From Bacteroides bouchesdurhonensis (lineage in GTDB: Bacteria; Bacteroidota; Bacteroidia; Bacteroidales; Bacteroidaceae), in the NCBI RefSeq assembly GCF_900155865.1, contig NZ_LT707006.1, forward strand, positions 3,512,577 to 3,576,576: 64,000 bases of DNA. Direction: 5' to 3'. Shown here in pieces: positions 62,063-64,000 of this stretch; position 1 is the stretch's first letter, and every line of letters starts with the position of its first letter. The notes beneath the pieces were generated by a model that did no database searches, had not been told where the DNA came from, and saw only the letters and a program-made list of their open reading frames with translations. The position numbers and the translations under genes were made by a program.

Positions 62063-62827
62063 ATGACTAAAGAAGAAATAATCAAGCCCGAGAATCTGGT
62101 TTATAAGAAACCGACTCTGATGAACAATAATTCCATGCACTACTGCCCGGGTTGCAGTCATGGTGTGGTACATAAACTCATTGCCGAGGTAATTGAGGAA
62201 ATGGGTATGGAAGATAAGACCATCGGTATCTCACCGGTAGGATGTGCAGTCTTCATCTATAACTATCTGGATATCGACTGGCAAGAAGCAGCTCATGGAC
62301 GTGCTCCCGCAGTAGCCACAGCTATCAAACGGTTATGGCCCGATCGTCTCGTATTCACTTACCAGGGTGACGGTGACTTGGCTTGTATCGGTACTGCCGA
62401 AACAATTCATGCACTGAACAGAGGGGAAAATATTACTATTATCTTTATCAATAATGCCATCTACGGTATGACCGGTGGCCAGATGGCACCTACGACATTA
62501 GTTGGCATGAAAAGTTCAACTTGTCCTTACGGACGTGATGTAGCGTTACATGGATACCCACTAAAAATTACAGAAATTGCAGCGCAACTGGAAGGTACAG
62601 CCTACGTTACCCGTCAGTCCGTACACACAGTTCCTGCCATCCGTAAAGCGAAAAAAGCGATTCGTAAGGCTTTTGAAAATTCAATGAGTGGTAAAGGATC
62701 TAACCTTGTAGAAATTGTGTCTACTTGTAACTCCGGTTGGAAGATGACTCCGGAAAAGGCGAATAAATGGATGGAAGAAAACATGTTCCCATTCTATCCT
62801 CTAGGTGATTTAAAAGATAAAGAATAA
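62063..62827 (+). CDS. korB: 2-oxoacid ferredoxin oxidoreductase, TPP-binding beta subunit
   Basis: A 254-aa protein: MHYCPGCSHGVVHKL with Cys pair, ISPVGCAVFIYNYL, the TPP motif GDGDLACIGTAETIHALNRGENITIIFINN, and YGMTGGQMAPTT. It binds thiamine diphosphate and a cluster and forms the catalytic core with the alpha subunit. Normal length for the short (KorB) type. Confidence 0.92.
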   Translation: MTKEEIIKPENLVYKKPTLMNNNSMHYCPGCSHGVVHKLIAEVIEEMGMEDKTIGISPVGCAVFIYNYLDIDWQEAAHGRAPAVATAIKRLWPDRLVFTYQGDGDLACIGTAETIHALNRGENITIIFINNAIYGMTGGQMAPTTLVGMKSSTCPYGRDVALHGYPLKITEIAAQLEGTAYVTRQSVHTVPAIRKAKKAIRKAFENSMSGKGSNLVEIVSTCNSGWKMTPEKANKWMEENMFPFYPLGDLKDKE

Positions 62828-62847
62828 CGCTAAAAGTCAGCAGAACA

Positions 62848-63390
62848 ATGAAAGAAGAAATTATTATAGCAGGATTCGGTGGACAAGGCGTATTGTCTAT
62901 GGGTAAGATTTTGGCTTATTCCGGACTGATGGAAGGTAAGGAAGTAAGCTGGATGCCGGCATACGGTCCTGAGCAACGTGGTGGAACAGCCAACGTAACT
63001 GTAATTGTAAGTGATGATAAGATCTCATCACCTATTTTAAGTAAATACGATGCAGCTATCATCCTGAACCAACCTTCCCTCGAGAAATTTGAGAATAAAG
63101 TAAAACCGGGTGGTATCCTTATATACGATGGTTACGGAATCATTAACCCTCCTACACGCAAAGATATTAAGGTATACCGCATTGACGCGATGGATGCAGC
63201 CAACGAAATGAATAATGCCAAAGCATTTAACATGATCGTACTTGGCGGTTTGCTGAAGCTTCTTCCTATGGTCACATTAGACAATGTCATCAAAGGTCTG
63301 AGGAAAACACTTCCGGAGCGCCATCACCACTTGATTCCAATGAATGAAGAAGCTATCAAGAAAGGCATGGAACTCATCAAGGAAGCATGA
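62848..63390 (+). CDS. korC: 2-oxoacid ferredoxin oxidoreductase, gamma subunit
   Basis: A 180-aa protein with the gamma-domain signature IAGFGGQGVLSMGKILAYSGLMEGKEVSWMPAYGPEQRGGTANV and ERHHHLIPMNEEAIKKGMEL near the end. It completes a four-subunit complex with the delta-, alpha- and beta-type genes upstream. Last in the operon. Confidence 0.92.
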   Translation: MKEEIIIAGFGGQGVLSMGKILAYSGLMEGKEVSWMPAYGPEQRGGTANVTVIVSDDKISSPILSKYDAAIILNQPSLEKFENKVKPGGILIYDGYGIINPPTRKDIKVYRIDAMDAANEMNNAKAFNMIVLGGLLKLLPMVTLDNVIKGLRKTLPERHHHLIPMNEEAIKKGMELIKEA

Positions 63391-63494
63391 TTAAAGAATA
63401 ACAGATTATGGATAATTGATAATTATTAGCTACGTAAACTGCGGATGCAACATAATTTTCAATTATCCATTATCATTAAATCAATTAAAGTAAG

Positions 63495-63502
63495 TATCTT
63501 TG
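63495..63502 (+). promoter_or_regulatory. -7 box of porin gene
   Basis: TATCTTTG only 9 bases before the ATG at 63512; the mRNA would begin about 3 bases before the start codon. No -33 box is seen in the AT-rich region of imperfect ATTATCCATTATC repeats upstream (63407-63486). Confidence 0.45.
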
Positions 63503-63511
63503 CCTCCAATT

Positions 63512-64000
63512 ATGAGACGAATTTTACTTATATATATATTACTTTTCGTTATAGGCTTGACTACTGTTCATGCACAGTTCAATCAAGGTAACCGACAATA
63601 TGACGAAAATGGTCGTGACCAATATGGTAATCAGATTGACCCCGCCATGCTTCCCGATAAGCTGGACAGTACAAACGTAGAGGTACAAGGATTGCCACCT
63701 ACGCTCTACATGTGGCGTATCAAAAATGAATTGGGTGACCGGATCATGATTCCGGCAGATACTGCTTTCCATCATTTCCAAAACTCCAATCTCACAGAAG
63801 GACTTACAGGTCATTATAATTATTTAGCCAATATGGGTTCCCCCCGTTTATCCCGTATCTTCTTTGACCGCCGTTATCCGGAGCCAACGATTTTCATGGA
63901 ACCCTTCTCAAGCTTTTTTATTCGTCCCACAGAATTTAATTTCACGAACAGCAATGTACCCTATACTAATCTGACGTATCATAAAGCAGGTAATAAAGTT
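63512..64000 (+). CDS. Putative outer-membrane porin (Porin_10 family), partial
   Basis: An open frame from ATG 63512 runs to the window edge (163 codons seen). Signal peptide MRRILLIYILLFVIGLTTVHAQ, then a hydrophilic section (NRQYDENGRDQYGNQIDP), then LTGHYNYLANMGSPRLSRIFFDRR and NVPYTNLTYHKAGNK, the characteristic beginning of Bacteroidetes putative porins (Porin_10). The barrel itself lies to the right of the window. Confidence 0.8.
   Translation, partial: MRRILLIYILLFVIGLTTVHAQFNQGNRQYDENGRDQYGNQIDPAMLPDKLDSTNVEVQGLPPTLYMWRIKNELGDRIMIPADTAFHHFQNSNLTEGLTGHYNYLANMGSPRLSRIFFDRRYPEPTIFMEPFSSFFIRPTEFNFTNSNVPYTNLTYHKAGNKV

Overview
The window is a piece of a Bacteroides chromosome (Bacteroidales, probably a human-gut species close to B. 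thetaiotaomicron or B. ovatus; the species cannot be fixed from sequence alone). The support is the family content (fimbrillin lipoproteins, UpxY/UpxZ capsule regulators, Porin_10, Vor/Kor oxidoreductase) and repeated Bacteroides-type promoters (TTTG, then 19-21 bp, then TAnnTTTG). The gene order from capsule locus to manA-galM-MFS-galK, GH51, transketolase and rpiB resembles, from memory, the CPS1 neighbourhood of B. thetaiotaomicron.

Region 1 (1-22856) is foreign and relatively GC-rich: one end of a CTnDOT-type integrative conjugative element. From its right end inwards it carries an IntDOT-like integrase (Ser259 in place of the first catalytic Arg), a RhuM-like small gene, four small HTH genes in divergent pairs, an excision-type operon (two Xis-like proteins, a DUF3945 protein, topoisomerase III), a DUF1896 gene and a giant methylase/helicase. 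Further in lies a fimbrial operon (OmpA-like/DUF3575 protein, DUF5119 protein, one plain and two GLUG-repeat fimbrillins, then a 47-aa ORF and two DUF2589 genes), apparently controlled by a seven-TM AraC-type regulator. A canonical promoter preceded by four 15-bp direct repeats sits between regulator and operon. The element ends at an att core, GTAACTTTGC at 22847-22856, inside a capsule flippase gene, which it cuts off after about 90 codons. The other end of the element is not in the window.

Region 2 (22857-32355, minus strand) is a capsule locus: local tyrosine recombinase, a 193-bp invertible promoter segment between 22-bp inverted repeats, upxY, upxZ, a truncated wza, genes for UDP-GlcA/UDP-GalA, three genes for UDP-N-acetyl-L-fucosamine, decayed DNA and the broken flippase. 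In this assembly the invertible promoter points away from upxY (OFF), and a 21-bp perfect stem, which only this orientation assembles, sits directly before the upxY start codon.

Region 3 (32356-34326) holds three small genes (lysine-rich protein, SH3-fold protein, DUF4373 protein) with a four-copy 14-bp repeat array at an exact 22-bp period. Region 4 (34327-49360) is sugar metabolism: manA; galM-MFS transporter-galK; an NTase-HEPN protein; a GH51 arabinofuranosidase; tkt-rpiB; and a 1479-aa GH127-GH51 fusion, divergent from a GntR regulator with shared operator-like repeats. Region 5 (49361-54030) holds that regulator, a DUF456 protein and a RavA-ViaA pair. Region 6 (54031-60126) is a three-gene operon for putative 3-keto-glycoside metabolism (sugar isomerase-like, Tat-exported Gfo/Idh/MocA oxidoreductase, HEAT-repeat protein with two DUF1080 domains). 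Region 7 (60127-64000) is the Vor/Kor ferredoxin oxidoreductase operon, with a TPR protein and an unlisted 57-aa membrane protein, and then a partial outer-membrane porin.
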